DNA from: JBFEYJ01 sp041562215
Lineage (GTDB): Bacteria > Pseudomonadota > Gammaproteobacteria > Thiohalomonadales > Thiohalomonadaceae
Assembly (NCBI GenBank): GCA_041562215.1
Contig: JBFEYJ010000071.1
Coordinates: 1 to 13,974, forward strand
DNA length: 13,974 nt
Direction of reading: 5' to 3'
This document shows positions 1 through 7,387 of the stretch, piece after piece. The notes below the pieces were generated by a model, which worked only from the letters and a program-made list of their open reading frames with translations, was not told where the DNA came from and ran no database searches. The translations under genes were made by a program, and so were the position numbers. Position 1 is the first letter of the stretch. Every line of letters starts with the position of its first letter.

Positions 1-1541
1 AGCAGATGCTCGCCGCCTTTATCCGCCACCGCCGTGAGGTGGTGACCCGCCGCACCATATTCGAACTGCGTAAGGCGCGCGAACGGGCGCATGTGCTGGA
101 AGGTCTGGCGGTGGCGCTGGCCAATATCGATCCTATTATCGCGCTGATCAAGGCCGCGCCTAACCCAGCCGAAGCCAAGGCCGGGCTGCTGGGTCGAAGC
201 TGGGCGCCGGGCGTGGTCACTGAGATGCTGGCCCGCGCCGGTGCCGAGGCTTCCCGGCCCGATGGGCTGGGCAAGGAGTTCGGCCTTACCGAAGGCCAGT
301 ATCGTCTCTCCGAAGCACAGGCCCAGGCTATCCTTGAGTTGCGCCTGCACCGCCTGACCGGGCTGGAGCAGGATAAAATCATTAATGAATATCGTGAGCT
401 GCTGGAGGCCATCGCTGACCTCCTGGATATTCTGGGCAGTCACGAAAGACTGATGCAGGTGATCCGCGACGAACTGCTGGCGATTCGTGAGCAATACGGG
501 GATGAGCGTCGCACTGAGATCCTCTCCACCAAGCTGGATCTGACCCTGGAAGATCTTATCAGCGAGGAGGACGTGGTGGTGACCCTGTCTCATGAGGGTT
601 ATGCCAAGGCGCAACCCCTCTCCGATTACCGGGCGCAAAAACGCGGCGGGCGTGGTAAGTCGGCCACCGCCACTAAAGACGAAGATTTCATCGACAAGAT
701 GTTCGTGGCCAATACCCACGATACCATCCTCTGTTTCTCCAGCCGTGGTCGGGTTTACTGGCTCAAAGTCTATGAATTGCCGCAGGCCGGACGCGCCGCC
801 CGCGGCAAGCCAATTGTCAACCTGCTGCCCCTGGAAGAGGATGAACGCATCAATGCCATCCTGCCGGTACGCGAGTTCGAGGAGGACAAATACGTCTTTA
901 TGGCTACCGCCAGCGGCACGGTAAAGAAGACTTCGCTGGTCGATTTCTCTCGTCCGCGTTCCAGCGGGATCATCGCACTGGATCTGATCGAGGGGGACCA
1001 GTTGGTCGGCGTGGCGGTGACCGATGGCCAACGTGACATCCTGCTCTTCTCCAGTGCCGGTAAGGTGATCCGCTTTAAGGAAGATAATGTCCGCGCCATG
1101 GGCCGTGTTTCCCGTGGTGTGCGCGGCATCCGTCTCGGCGAGGGGCAAAAGGTGATCTCCCTCATCGTTGCTGAAGAAGGGTACGTATTGACCGCGACCG
1201 AAAATGGCTACGGCAAGCGCACTCCCATCGATGGCTATCCTGTTTATGGCCGTGGCGGTCAGGGCGTGATCGCTATCCAGTCCAGCGAGCGCAACGGCGC
1301 GGTGGTCGGGGCCGTGTTGGTGACCGAGGAGGAGGAGATCATGCTCATCACCAACGGTGGTACTCTGGTGCGTACCAGGGTGGCCGAGGTCTCCTCCATG
1401 GGTCGTAATACCCAGGGTGTGCGCCTGATCAATCTGACCAAGGATGAGAAGCTCATCGGCCTCGAGCGGATTGCCGAGAGTGATGAGGAAGATGCGGTAG
1501 AAGGAGAGAGCGAAGGCGATGCCGGAGAGGTGTCCGAGTAA
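1..1541 (+). CDS. gyrA: DNA gyrase subunit A, C-terminal part (5' end outside window)
   Basis: GyrA forms the A2B2 gyrase with GyrB and introduces negative supercoils using ATP; it cuts and reseals DNA in the cytoplasm. The reading frame is open from the first full codon (3-5), so the gene begins upstream; the catalytic tyrosine and quinolone-resistance region are not in the window. What is visible is the end of the breakage-reunion domain (FIRHRREVVTRRTIFELRKA near the left edge), the coiled-coil and exit-gate region, and the C-terminal beta-pinwheel that wraps DNA. The GyrA-box needed for wrapping reads QKRGGRG at 636-656; the E. coli form is QRRGGKG. The last roughly 20 residues are an acidic tail rich in D and E, as in E. 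coli. About 512 residues are seen. The next gene, serC, starts 51 bp downstream with no terminator-like hairpin between. Assignment is secure from sequence pattern. Confidence 0.97.
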   Translation, partial: QMLAAFIRHRREVVTRRTIFELRKARERAHVLEGLAVALANIDPIIALIKAAPNPAEAKAGLLGRSWAPGVVTEMLARAGAEASRPDGLGKEFGLTEGQYRLSEAQAQAILELRLHRLTGLEQDKIINEYRELLEAIADLLDILGSHERLMQVIRDELLAIREQYGDERRTEILSTKLDLTLEDLISEEDVVVTLSHEGYAKAQPLSDYRAQKRGGRGKSATATKDEDFIDKMFVANTHDTILCFSSRGRVYWLKVYELPQAGRAARGKPIVNLLPLEEDERINAILPVREFEEDKYVFMATASGTVKKTSLVDFSRPRSSGIIALDLIEGDQLVGVAVTDGQRDILLFSSAGKVIRFKEDNVRAMGRVSRGVRGIRLGEGQKVISLIVAEEGYVLTATENGYGKRTPIDGYPVYGRGGQGVIAIQSSERNGAVVGAVLVTEEEEIMLITNGGTLVRTRVAEVSSMGRNTQGVRLINLTKDEKLIGLERIAESDEEDAVEGESEGDAGEVSE

Positions 1542-1556
1542 CACCATCGCGCTTTA

Positions 1557-1592
1557 ACACAAACAAGAAACCAAACAAACAGAGGTTAATCC
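1557..1592 (+). promoter_or_regulatory. serC leader: CA-rich unstructured tract and Shine-Dalgarno
   Basis: The end of the 51-bp gyrA-serC gap is almost free of G and T and reads as repeated A/C motifs, ending in the ribosome-binding sequence AGAGG (1581-1585) about 7 bases before the ATG at 1593. It contains an AANAANAA match (AACAAGAA, 1562-1569), the type of A-rich motif bound by the distal face of Hfq. An 11-base element, ACAAACAGAGG (1575-1585), recurs with one change in front of serA. The A/C-rich composition and the match are direct observations; Hfq binding is inference. Confidence 0.45.
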
Positions 1593-2678
1593 ATGGCACG
1601 TGTATTCAACTTCAGCGCAGGTCCGGCAATGCTGCCACAAATTGTTATCGAGCGCGCCCAGCAGGAAATGCTCGACTGGAACGGCAGCGGCATGTCGGTA
1701 ATGGAGATGAGCCACCGCGGCAAGGAGTATATGTCCATCGCCGAGAAGGCCGAAGCCGACCTGCGCGAAGTGATGCAGATCCCGGCCAACTATAAAGTGC
1801 TGTTTCTCCAGGGTGGGGCCTCCAGCCAGTTTGCCATGGTGCCGATGAATCTGTTGCGTGGTCAGGGCAAAGTCGACTATCTGTTGACCGGTGATTGGTC
1901 GAAAAAAGCCATCGCCGAGGCCAAACGTTATAGTGAGGTCAGTCTTGCCGCTGACACCTCCGAGGGGAATTTCACCACCGTACCGTCGCAGGCGGATCTC
2001 AATCTTTCATCTGACGCCGCTTATGTGCACTACTGCCCTAATGAAACCATCCGCGGTGTGGAGTTTCCCTATGTGCCGGAGACGGGTGATATTCCTCTGG
2101 TGGCGGATATGTCCTCTACCATCCTCTCTCGCCCGATCGAGGTATCCAAATACGGTGTGATCTATGCCGGTGCACAGAAGAACATAGGACCGGCCGGTGT
2201 GACAGTGGTGATCGTGCGCGAGGATCTGATCGGTGAAACCATCGCCGGTACCCCGACCATGTTCGATTACAAGATCCACGCCGACAACGGCTCCATGTAC
2301 AACACCCCGGCGACCTATAGCTGGTACCTGGCGGGGCTGGTTTTTGACTGGCTGAAGAACGATATCGGTGGTCTGGACAAGATGGCCGAGATCAACAAGC
2401 GCAAGGCTGACAAGCTCTATGCCGCGATCGACAGCTCCGATTTCTACGCCAACCCTGTGGCGGTGGAGTGCCGTTCCTGGATGAACGTGCCCTTTACGCT
2501 GGCCAATCCCGAACTCGATAGCGCTTTCCTGTCCGGGGCAAAAGAGGCAGGGCTCGTCACCCTCAAGGGCCATCGCTCCGTCGGGGGCATGCGCGCCTCC
2601 ATCTACAACGCCATGCCGGAAGAGGGTGTCGACACCCTGGTTGCTTTCATGGCTGATTTCGAGAAACGCAACGGCTAG
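1593..2678 (+). CDS. serC: Phosphoserine aminotransferase
   Basis: This PLP enzyme converts 3-phosphohydroxypyruvate and glutamate to O-phosphoserine and 2-oxoglutarate, the second step of serine synthesis; in many bacteria it also acts in the pyridoxal phosphate pathway. The protein is 361 residues, close to E. coli SerC (362). The N-terminus MARVFNFSAGPAMLP is the family hallmark. The PLP-binding lysine is K196 in AGAQKNIGPAG. Other family motifs are FLQGGASSQF (71-80) and HRSVGGMRASIYNA near the C-terminus. The ATG at 1593 has AGAGG upstream and begins exactly at the conserved N-terminus. It follows gyrA by 51 bp and precedes serA by 100 bp. gyrA-serC adjacency is typical of Pseudomonas-like gammaproteobacteria. 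Nothing is truncated. Confidence 0.98.
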   Translation: MARVFNFSAGPAMLPQIVIERAQQEMLDWNGSGMSVMEMSHRGKEYMSIAEKAEADLREVMQIPANYKVLFLQGGASSQFAMVPMNLLRGQGKVDYLLTGDWSKKAIAEAKRYSEVSLAADTSEGNFTTVPSQADLNLSSDAAYVHYCPNETIRGVEFPYVPETGDIPLVADMSSTILSRPIEVSKYGVIYAGAQKNIGPAGVTVVIVREDLIGETIAGTPTMFDYKIHADNGSMYNTPATYSWYLAGLVFDWLKNDIGGLDKMAEINKRKADKLYAAIDSSDFYANPVAVECRSWMNVPFTLANPELDSAFLSGAKEAGLVTLKGHRSVGGMRASIYNAMPEEGVDTLVAFMADFEKRNG

Positions 2679-2688
2679 AGAAGAAAAA

Positions 2689-2755
2689 TTTACCGCAACG
2701 GACACAAATAAACGTATAAGGAAGAGGCTGATTATTTTGCGTCCTAAGCGGTAAA
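2689..2755 (+). repeat. Long imperfect inverted repeat between serC and serA
   Basis: Most of the 100-bp gap folds on itself. The outer arms TTTACCGC (2689-2696) and GCGGTAAA (2748-2755) are perfect complements. After a 3x3 mismatch, GGAC (2700-2703) pairs with GTCC (2741-2744). After a single mismatch, CAAATAA (2705-2711) pairs with TTATTTTG (2732-2739), leaving one bulged T (2735). This gives about 19 base pairs around a 20-base loop (2712-2731). No U-tract follows, so it does not look like a factor-independent terminator. It ends 9 bases before the serA Shine-Dalgarno and could be an RNA structure in the serA leader or an operator-like site. Confidence 0.5.
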
Positions 2756-2778
2756 ACAACAAACAGGGGAGTGATGGG
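2755..2778 (+). promoter_or_regulatory. serA leader: CA motif and strong Shine-Dalgarno
   Basis: AGGGGAG (2765-2771) is a good ribosome-binding site 7 bases before the ATG at 2779 and fixes the serA start. Directly upstream is AACAACAA (2755-2762), an AANAANAA match, and the 11-base element ACAAACAGGGG (2759-2769). That element matches the one before serC (1575-1585) at 10 of 11 positions. Confidence 0.5.
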
Positions 2779-3948
2779 ATGTACAAAATTCTGACGTTGA
2801 ACAATATCTCGGCCGCGGGGATTGATCGGCTTCCGCGTGACACTTACGAGGTTGCCTCTGAGTTCCAGCACCCTGATGCGATTCTGCTGCGCTCGTTCAA
2901 GATGCACGGCATGGCGATCCCTCCATCACTGAAAGCGGTCGGTCGTGCCGGCGCCGGTGTGAATAACATCCCGGTTGAGGAGATGAGCAAGCGAGGCGTC
3001 GTGGTGTTTAATGCCCCAGGCGCGAATGCCAATGCGGTAAAGGAGTTAGTGATCGCCGGTATGTTGATGGCCTGTCGCAACATCGCTCAGGCATGGGATT
3101 TTGCCCGCTCCCTGGAAGGTCCTGATGAGGAGATCCACAAACTGACCGAGGCGGGGAAAAAGAATTATGCAGGTTTCGAATTGCCGGGGCGCACGCTCGG
3201 AGTGGTCGGTCTCGGCGCCATCGGTGTTCGCATTGCCAATGCTGCCATCGCCCTTGGCATGAAAGTCATCGGTTTCGATCCGGGCATTACCGTCAAGGGG
3301 GCCTGGCAACTGGATGCGGCGGTGCAGCAGGCAGGTAGTGTCGATGAGTTGCTGAGCAAGTCTGATTTCGTCACTTTCCATGTGCCTTTGATTGATGCTA
3401 CCCGTAGCCTCATCAATGCTGAACGGTTGAAGATGATGAAGGACAATGTGGTGATCCTGAACTTTGCCCGTGACGGCATTGTGGATGATCAGGCGGTGGT
3501 CAACGCGATTGAGGCCGGCAAGGTTTACAGCTATGTTTGCGACTTCCCCTCCAACCTGCTGAAGAACCATCCGCGAGTCATCACCCTGCCGCACCTCGGC
3601 GCCTCGACCCGAGAGGCGGAGGAGAACTGTGCCGTGATGGTTGCCGAGCAGGTGAAGGATTATCTGGAGAACGGCAATGTGATCAACTCGGTGAATTTCC
3701 CTGAGGTCGTTATGCCACGCTCAATAGACGCCTTCCGCATGGCGGTGGTCAACTCCAATGTACCGAATATGCTGGGTCAAATCTCCTCGGAACTGGCCAA
3801 GGCAGGACTTAACATTATCGATATGCTGAACAAGTCCCGTGGCGAGCTGGCCTATACCTTGGTCGATGTTGACAAAGAGATACCGCAGGTGATTATCGAC
3901 GGCGTTGCTGCCATTGATGGTGTGCTGGCGGTCAGGGCTATCGGTTGA
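2779..3948 (+). CDS. serA: D-3-phosphoglycerate dehydrogenase, short form with ACT domain
   Basis: This enzyme oxidises 3-phosphoglycerate to 3-phosphohydroxypyruvate with NAD, the first step of serine synthesis, supplying the substrate of the neighbouring SerC. The protein is 389 residues. It has a substrate-binding half, then a Rossmann domain with GLGAIG (144-149) and an acidic D167 after the second strand, which favours NAD. The catalytic arginine is R231 (in NFARDGIVDD) and the histidine is H272 (in LPHLGAST). The usual catalytic glutamate of the 'DVF..EP' segment is not seen: between D255 and H272 the chain reads as a shortened loop without Glu. A C-terminal ACT domain spans roughly 321-389 and may sense serine or another amino acid. 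The family resembles the less studied short PGDH group rather than E. coli SerA. The start is fixed by AGGGGAG upstream. pheA follows after 13 bp. Confidence 0.9.
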   Translation: MYKILTLNNISAAGIDRLPRDTYEVASEFQHPDAILLRSFKMHGMAIPPSLKAVGRAGAGVNNIPVEEMSKRGVVVFNAPGANANAVKELVIAGMLMACRNIAQAWDFARSLEGPDEEIHKLTEAGKKNYAGFELPGRTLGVVGLGAIGVRIANAAIALGMKVIGFDPGITVKGAWQLDAAVQQAGSVDELLSKSDFVTFHVPLIDATRSLINAERLKMMKDNVVILNFARDGIVDDQAVVNAIEAGKVYSYVCDFPSNLLKNHPRVITLPHLGASTREAEENCAVMVAEQVKDYLENGNVINSVNFPEVVMPRSIDAFRMAVVNSNVPNMLGQISSELAKAGLNIIDMLNKSRGELAYTLVDVDKEIPQVIIDGVAAIDGVLAVRAIG

Positions 3949-3961
3949 AACGACAAAAGCG

Positions 3962-5047
3962 ATGAGTAGCGAAGAGAAACTGTTGGGGATCCGCGAGCGT
4001 ATTGATGCGCTGGATGAAGAGCTGCAGAACCTGATCAATGAGCGTGCCTCCCTTGCGCAAGAGGTGGCCAAGGTCAAGTTGGCCGCCGGAGAAAATGCCG
4101 TATTTTATCGCCCCGAGCGTGAGGCCCAAGTGTTGCGCCGGGTCAAGGAGCGTAATCAAGGGCCATTGCCGGCCGAAGAAATGGCGCGCCTGTTTCGTGA
4201 GGTGATGTCCGCCTGCCTGGCGCTGGAGCGTCCGATGACCGTGGCTTTTCTCGGCCCTGAAGGGACCTTTTCCCATGAGGCGGTGCTCAAGCATTTCGGG
4301 CATTCTGTCAATCCACAGCCGCTTACCGCTTTCGACGAGGTGTTTCGCGAGGTTGAATCGGGTAGTGCAGACTATGGCATGGTCCCGGTGGAGAACTCCA
4401 CGGAAGGGGCGGTGAATTACACCCTCGATCTGTTGCTCAAGACCCCGCTCAAAATCTGTGGCGAGGTGGAGTTGCGGATCCACGACCACTTGATGAGCCG
4501 GGCCTCCGATCTCAGGGCGATCAGCCGTGTCTATTCTCACGCACAGACGCTGGCCCAGTGTCGTGAGTGGCTTGATGCCCACCTGCCAAAGGTTGAGCGT
4601 ATCAGTGTCAGTAGCAATGCCGAGGCGGCGCGTTTGGCGATGGAGCAGGAGGACGTCGCCGCGATTGCCGGTATTTCAGCGGCGGAACGCTTTGGCATAC
4701 CGGTGTTGGTAAAAAATATCGAGGACGAGCCAAACAATACCACGCGCTTTCTCATCCTCGGCAACAAGGAGGTCCCGCCTAGCGGTGAGGACAAGACTGC
4801 ACTGCTGGTATCGACCCGCAACAAGCCGGGAGCTTTATTCAAGCTCCTTGAACCGCTGGCACGCAACGGCATCTCCATGACTCGCATCGAATCACGTCCC
4901 TCACGTCAAGGGATGTGGGACTATGTCTTCTTTGTCGAAATTCTGGGTCATCGTGACGACGCCCAGGTTGCCCAGGCGCTGGCTGAACTTGAGCAAGAGG
5001 CGGCGCTGTTCAAAATTCTTGGTTCTTTTCCCAAGGCCGTTCTCTGA
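3962..5047 (+). CDS. pheA: Bifunctional chorismate mutase/prephenate dehydratase (P-protein)
   Basis: This protein turns chorismate into prephenate and then phenylpyruvate, the committed branch to phenylalanine. It has 361 residues in three parts. The first is an AroQ-type chorismate mutase, about 1-88, with R11, R28, K39 and R53-E54 in the positions used for substrate binding. The second is a prephenate dehydratase, about 93-270, with ENSTEGAVNYTLD (144-156) and the TRF motif (261-263). The third is a C-terminal ACT domain with the phenylalanine-binding motifs GALF (290-293) and ESRP (310-313), so feedback inhibition by phenylalanine is expected. I chose the ATG at 3962 because it begins directly before the mutase helix; an upstream TTG at 3905 would overlap serA by 44 bases and add a non-conserved extension. 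The ribosome-binding site is weak, suggesting translational coupling to serA. hisC follows after 13 bp. Confidence 0.97.
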   Translation: MSSEEKLLGIRERIDALDEELQNLINERASLAQEVAKVKLAAGENAVFYRPEREAQVLRRVKERNQGPLPAEEMARLFREVMSACLALERPMTVAFLGPEGTFSHEAVLKHFGHSVNPQPLTAFDEVFREVESGSADYGMVPVENSTEGAVNYTLDLLLKTPLKICGEVELRIHDHLMSRASDLRAISRVYSHAQTLAQCREWLDAHLPKVERISVSSNAEAARLAMEQEDVAAIAGISAAERFGIPVLVKNIEDEPNNTTRFLILGNKEVPPSGEDKTALLVSTRNKPGALFKLLEPLARNGISMTRIESRPSRQGMWDYVFFVEILGHRDDAQVAQALAELEQEAALFKILGSFPKAVL

Positions 5048-5060
5048 ATCCATTACGATC

Positions 5061-6176
5061 ATGACTGATTTTACGAAATACGCAAAACCCGGCGTGCTAG
5101 GCCTGCGCCCCTATCAGCCGGGTAAACCCATTGATGAACTGGAGCGCGAATACGGCGTGACCGGTATCATCAAACTTGCCTCAAATGAGAACCCGCTGGG
5201 ACCTTCACCCAAGGCGTTGGAGGCGATGCGCGACGCACTGCAGGAAGTGTGGCTCTACCCAGACGGCAACGGCTTTGACCTGAAACAGAAGCTGGCGGCC
5301 CGGCATGGTGTCGAGATGGACCAGATCACCTTGGGCAATGGTTCCAGCGATGTGCTGGAGTTTGCGGTGAGGGTGTTTGTCGGCCCCGGTGATGAGGTGC
5401 TTTTCTCTGAACACTCATTCGCTCTCTATCCGATCCTGACTCAGGCGGTTGGCGGGACTCCCGTTGTCGCTCCGGCGAAAAACTGGGGCAATGATCTGGA
5501 AGCGCTCAAGGGGCATATCAGCGAGCGCACCCGTGTGATTTTCATCGCCAACCCCAATAACCCGACCGGTACCTGGCTTGGGGGGAATGAATTGGAAGCT
5601 TTTGTCCAGGCGGTTCCGCCTGAGGTGATGATTGTGGTGGACGAGGCCTACTTCGATTACGCCATCGATCCGGCCACCGGAGCGGTCGATTATCCCAACA
5701 CCCTTGGCTGGGCGGCACGCTATCCCAACCTGATGGTGGCTAGAACCTTCTCCAAGTCTTACGGTTTGGCCGGATTAAGGGTAGGCTATGCGGTTTCCCA
5801 TCCGCAGGTAGCGGATTTGATGAATCGGGTACGTCCGCCATTTAACGTCAACGGCGTTGCCCTGGCGGCGGCTGTTGCGGCGCTGGATGACGAGGATCAC
5901 TTGCAGCGTTCGGTGAAAATGAACGCCGAGGGGCTGAAACAACTGGTTGAAGGTTTTAAAACCATGGGGCTCGACTATATCCCCTCGGTTGGTAATTTTA
6001 TCAGTGTAAATGTGGGCAGGACGGCAATCCCCCTGTATGAGGCGCTGTTACACGAGGCGGTAATCGTGCGTCCGGTTGCCAACTACGGTATGCCTGACCA
6101 CTTGCGGGTGACCGTGGGTACCCCGGAAGAGAATGCGCGTTTTCTCTCTGCCCTGAAGAAGGTCCTCACTGTCTGA
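5061..6176 (+). CDS. hisC: Histidinol-phosphate / aromatic aminotransferase (HisC2-like)
   Basis: A class I/II PLP aminotransferase of 371 residues. HisC proteins transfer an amino group between glutamate and imidazole-acetol phosphate in histidine synthesis, and several members also accept phenylpyruvate and 4-hydroxyphenylpyruvate. The N-terminal segment with YQPGKPIDELEREYG and KLASNENPLGPSP, the ANPNNPTGT motif, DEAYFDYA, and the PLP lysine K232 in TFSKSYGLAGLRVGY all fit the family. Lying between pheA and the DAHP synthase gene, with no other his genes nearby, it is probably the aminotransferase finishing phenylalanine and tyrosine, as proposed for the equivalent Pseudomonas gene; this is inference from context. 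The ATG at 5061 is 13 bp after the pheA stop. An in-frame ATG at 4923 lies deep in pheA and was not used. No strong Shine-Dalgarno is visible. Confidence 0.95.
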   Translation: MTDFTKYAKPGVLGLRPYQPGKPIDELEREYGVTGIIKLASNENPLGPSPKALEAMRDALQEVWLYPDGNGFDLKQKLAARHGVEMDQITLGNGSSDVLEFAVRVFVGPGDEVLFSEHSFALYPILTQAVGGTPVVAPAKNWGNDLEALKGHISERTRVIFIANPNNPTGTWLGGNELEAFVQAVPPEVMIVVDEAYFDYAIDPATGAVDYPNTLGWAARYPNLMVARTFSKSYGLAGLRVGYAVSHPQVADLMNRVRPPFNVNGVALAAAVAALDDEDHLQRSVKMNAEGLKQLVEGFKTMGLDYIPSVGNFISVNVGRTAIPLYEALLHEAVIVRPVANYGMPDHLRVTVGTPEENARFLSALKKVLTV

Positions 6177-6366
6177 CCAAATCAGTGGTAACGACTTGCA
6201 GCAGCTTTGGAGTCGGGTAATTCCAGCGAATATTCATCCATGGAGTGAGTTCCAGCGTTGATTTCCTGTTTCCACACAATTGAGGGACACGGGAGTTCGA
6301 ATAGTGCACTTAGCGCTGTTGCTTTGGCGACAGTGATTGAATCGAAGATGTTATAGAGAGTCAGAC
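6177..6366 (+). promoter_or_regulatory. 190-bp leader of the DAHP synthase gene
   Basis: This is the longest non-coding gap in the window. It holds a small hairpin (CGACT 6192-6196 with AGTCG 6211-6215), a direct repeat TTCCAGCG at 6221-6228 and 6250-6257, and a better hairpin at 6314-6335. Each TTCCAGCG is preceded by TGGAGT (6208-6213 and 6241-6246). I see no convincing sigma70 promoter, no TyrR or TrpR box and no terminator. The length of the gap, in a cluster where other gaps are near zero, suggests the DAHP synthase has its own control; this is inference. Confidence 0.4.
6314..6335 (+). other. Stem-loop in the DAHP synthase leader
   Basis: Bases 6314-6322 pair with 6327-6335 to give a 9-bp stem (7 Watson-Crick and 2 G-U pairs in RNA) around a four-base loop, TTTG (6323-6326). 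It ends 31 bases before the start codon at 6367. No T-run follows, so it is not an intrinsic terminator. Its role is unknown; it could be a leader regulatory structure. Confidence 0.4.
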
Positions 6367-7383
6367 ATGATCATCATCATGAGTTCCGATGTCACCGATA
6401 TGCAGATCGACGGTGTCGTTAAAAAGCTTAAGGATTTCGGGCTGGACAGCAATGTCTCCCGCGGGGTTGAACGCACCGTGATTGGTGCCATTGGTGACGA
6501 GACCAGGGCTGACAAGGAACTGCTGCAGGCACTGCCCGGCGTCGAGGATGTCATTCGCGTAATGAAGCCCTACAAGATCGTTGCCCGCTCCTATCACAAG
6601 GAGGATACGGTGATCGATATCAATGGGGTGAAGCTCGGTGGCAACAAGGTGCAGATCATCGCCGGTCCCTGCTCGGTCGAGACCCAGGAGCAAATGGATG
6701 AAGCGGCCAAATATGTCGCCGAGGCAGGCTGTCAGCTGATGCGTGGAGGTGCTTTCAAGCCACGCACGTCCCCTTACACCTTCCAGGGTAAGGGGGTCGA
6801 GGGGCTGGAGATTTTCCGCAACGCGGCGAAGAAGCACAATCTGCCGATCGTTACTGAGCTGATGGATGTCCGCATGCTCGATACCTTCCTTGAGCACGAC
6901 GTGGATGTGATTCAGATCGGTACACGAAATATGCAGAATTTCGATCTGCTCAAGGAGGTCGGTCGCACCCACAAGCCGGTGATCCTCAAGCGCGGCATGT
7001 CGGCCACTATCTCTGAGTGGCTAATGTCCGCCGAGTATATTGCCGCCGGCGGTAACCACAACATTATCTTCTGTGAACGTGGTGTGCGCAGCTTTGAAAC
7101 CTATTACCGCAATATGCTTGATGTCACCGCCATTCCGGTGTTGAAGAAGGAGACTCATCTGCCGGTCATCGTGGATCCGAGTCATGCCGGCGGCAAAGCC
7201 TGGATGGTCCCTGCACTTGCTCGCGCCGCCGTGGCGGCGGGGGCTGACGGCCTTCTGGTGGAGATGCATCCCAAGCCGTGTGAGGCGTGGTGTGATGCCG
7301 ATCAGGCGATCGACCCGCAGGAACTCAAGGATCTGATGGGGCAGTTAAAGATGATTGCCCAGGCTATCGGCCGAGACGTCTGA
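6367..7383 (+). CDS. aroF: 3-deoxy-7-phosphoheptulonate (DAHP) synthase, type I-beta with N-terminal ferredoxin-like domain
   Basis: It condenses phosphoenolpyruvate and erythrose 4-phosphate to DAHP, the first step of the shikimate pathway. The protein is 338 residues, the same length as Thermotoga maritima DAHP synthase, and has the same layout. An N-terminal ferredoxin-like regulatory domain (about 1-66, starting MIIIMSSDV) is followed by a TIM barrel of the I-beta (KDO8P synthase-like) type. The expected metal ligands are C102 (AGPCSVE), H273 (VDPSHAGG), E299 (VEMHP) and D310. Substrate motifs RGGAFKPRTSPY and KRGMSATISEW are present. In T. maritima the extra domain confers tyrosine/phenylalanine inhibition, so similar control is likely here. 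The ATG at 6367 has AGAGAG upstream and begins exactly at the conserved MII start; an upstream TTG at 6337 was rejected. tyrA starts 4 bp after the stop. Confidence 0.95.
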   Translation: MIIIMSSDVTDMQIDGVVKKLKDFGLDSNVSRGVERTVIGAIGDETRADKELLQALPGVEDVIRVMKPYKIVARSYHKEDTVIDINGVKLGGNKVQIIAGPCSVETQEQMDEAAKYVAEAGCQLMRGGAFKPRTSPYTFQGKGVEGLEIFRNAAKKHNLPIVTELMDVRMLDTFLEHDVDVIQIGTRNMQNFDLLKEVGRTHKPVILKRGMSATISEWLMSAEYIAAGGNHNIIFCERGVRSFETYYRNMLDVTAIPVLKKETHLPVIVDPSHAGGKAWMVPALARAAVAAGADGLLVEMHPKPCEAWCDADQAIDPQELKDLMGQLKMIAQAIGRDV

Positions 7384-7387
7384 ACCG

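Noticed and set aside
2007..2843. 278-codon minus-strand open frame
   Set aside because: It lies opposite serC, the intergenic inverted repeat and serA, has no recognisable protein motif, and is explained by the codon pattern of the true genes.
3905..3961. Upstream TTG start giving a longer PheA
   Set aside because: It would overlap serA and add 19 residues that do not resemble the chorismate mutase N-terminus; ATG 3962 fits the family start.
4923..5060. Upstream ATG start giving a longer HisC
   Set aside because: The 46 added codons lie inside pheA and are a frame shadow; the conserved HisC N-terminus begins just after ATG 5061.
6245..6283. 12-codon GTG open frame with two Phe codons before DAHP synthase, as a leader peptide
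   Set aside because: No separate ribosome-binding site, only two Phe codons and no terminator or antiterminator pair downstream.
6337..6366. Upstream TTG start giving a longer DAHP synthase
   Set aside because: The MIIIM start at 6367 matches the family and has AGAGAG at a good distance; the 10 extra residues look non-coding.
6177..6366. Sigma70 promoter in the DAHP synthase leader
   Set aside because: Tested TTGCAG/TAATTC, TTTGGA/AATATT and TTGAGG combinations; none has both boxes convincing at 16-18 bp spacing.
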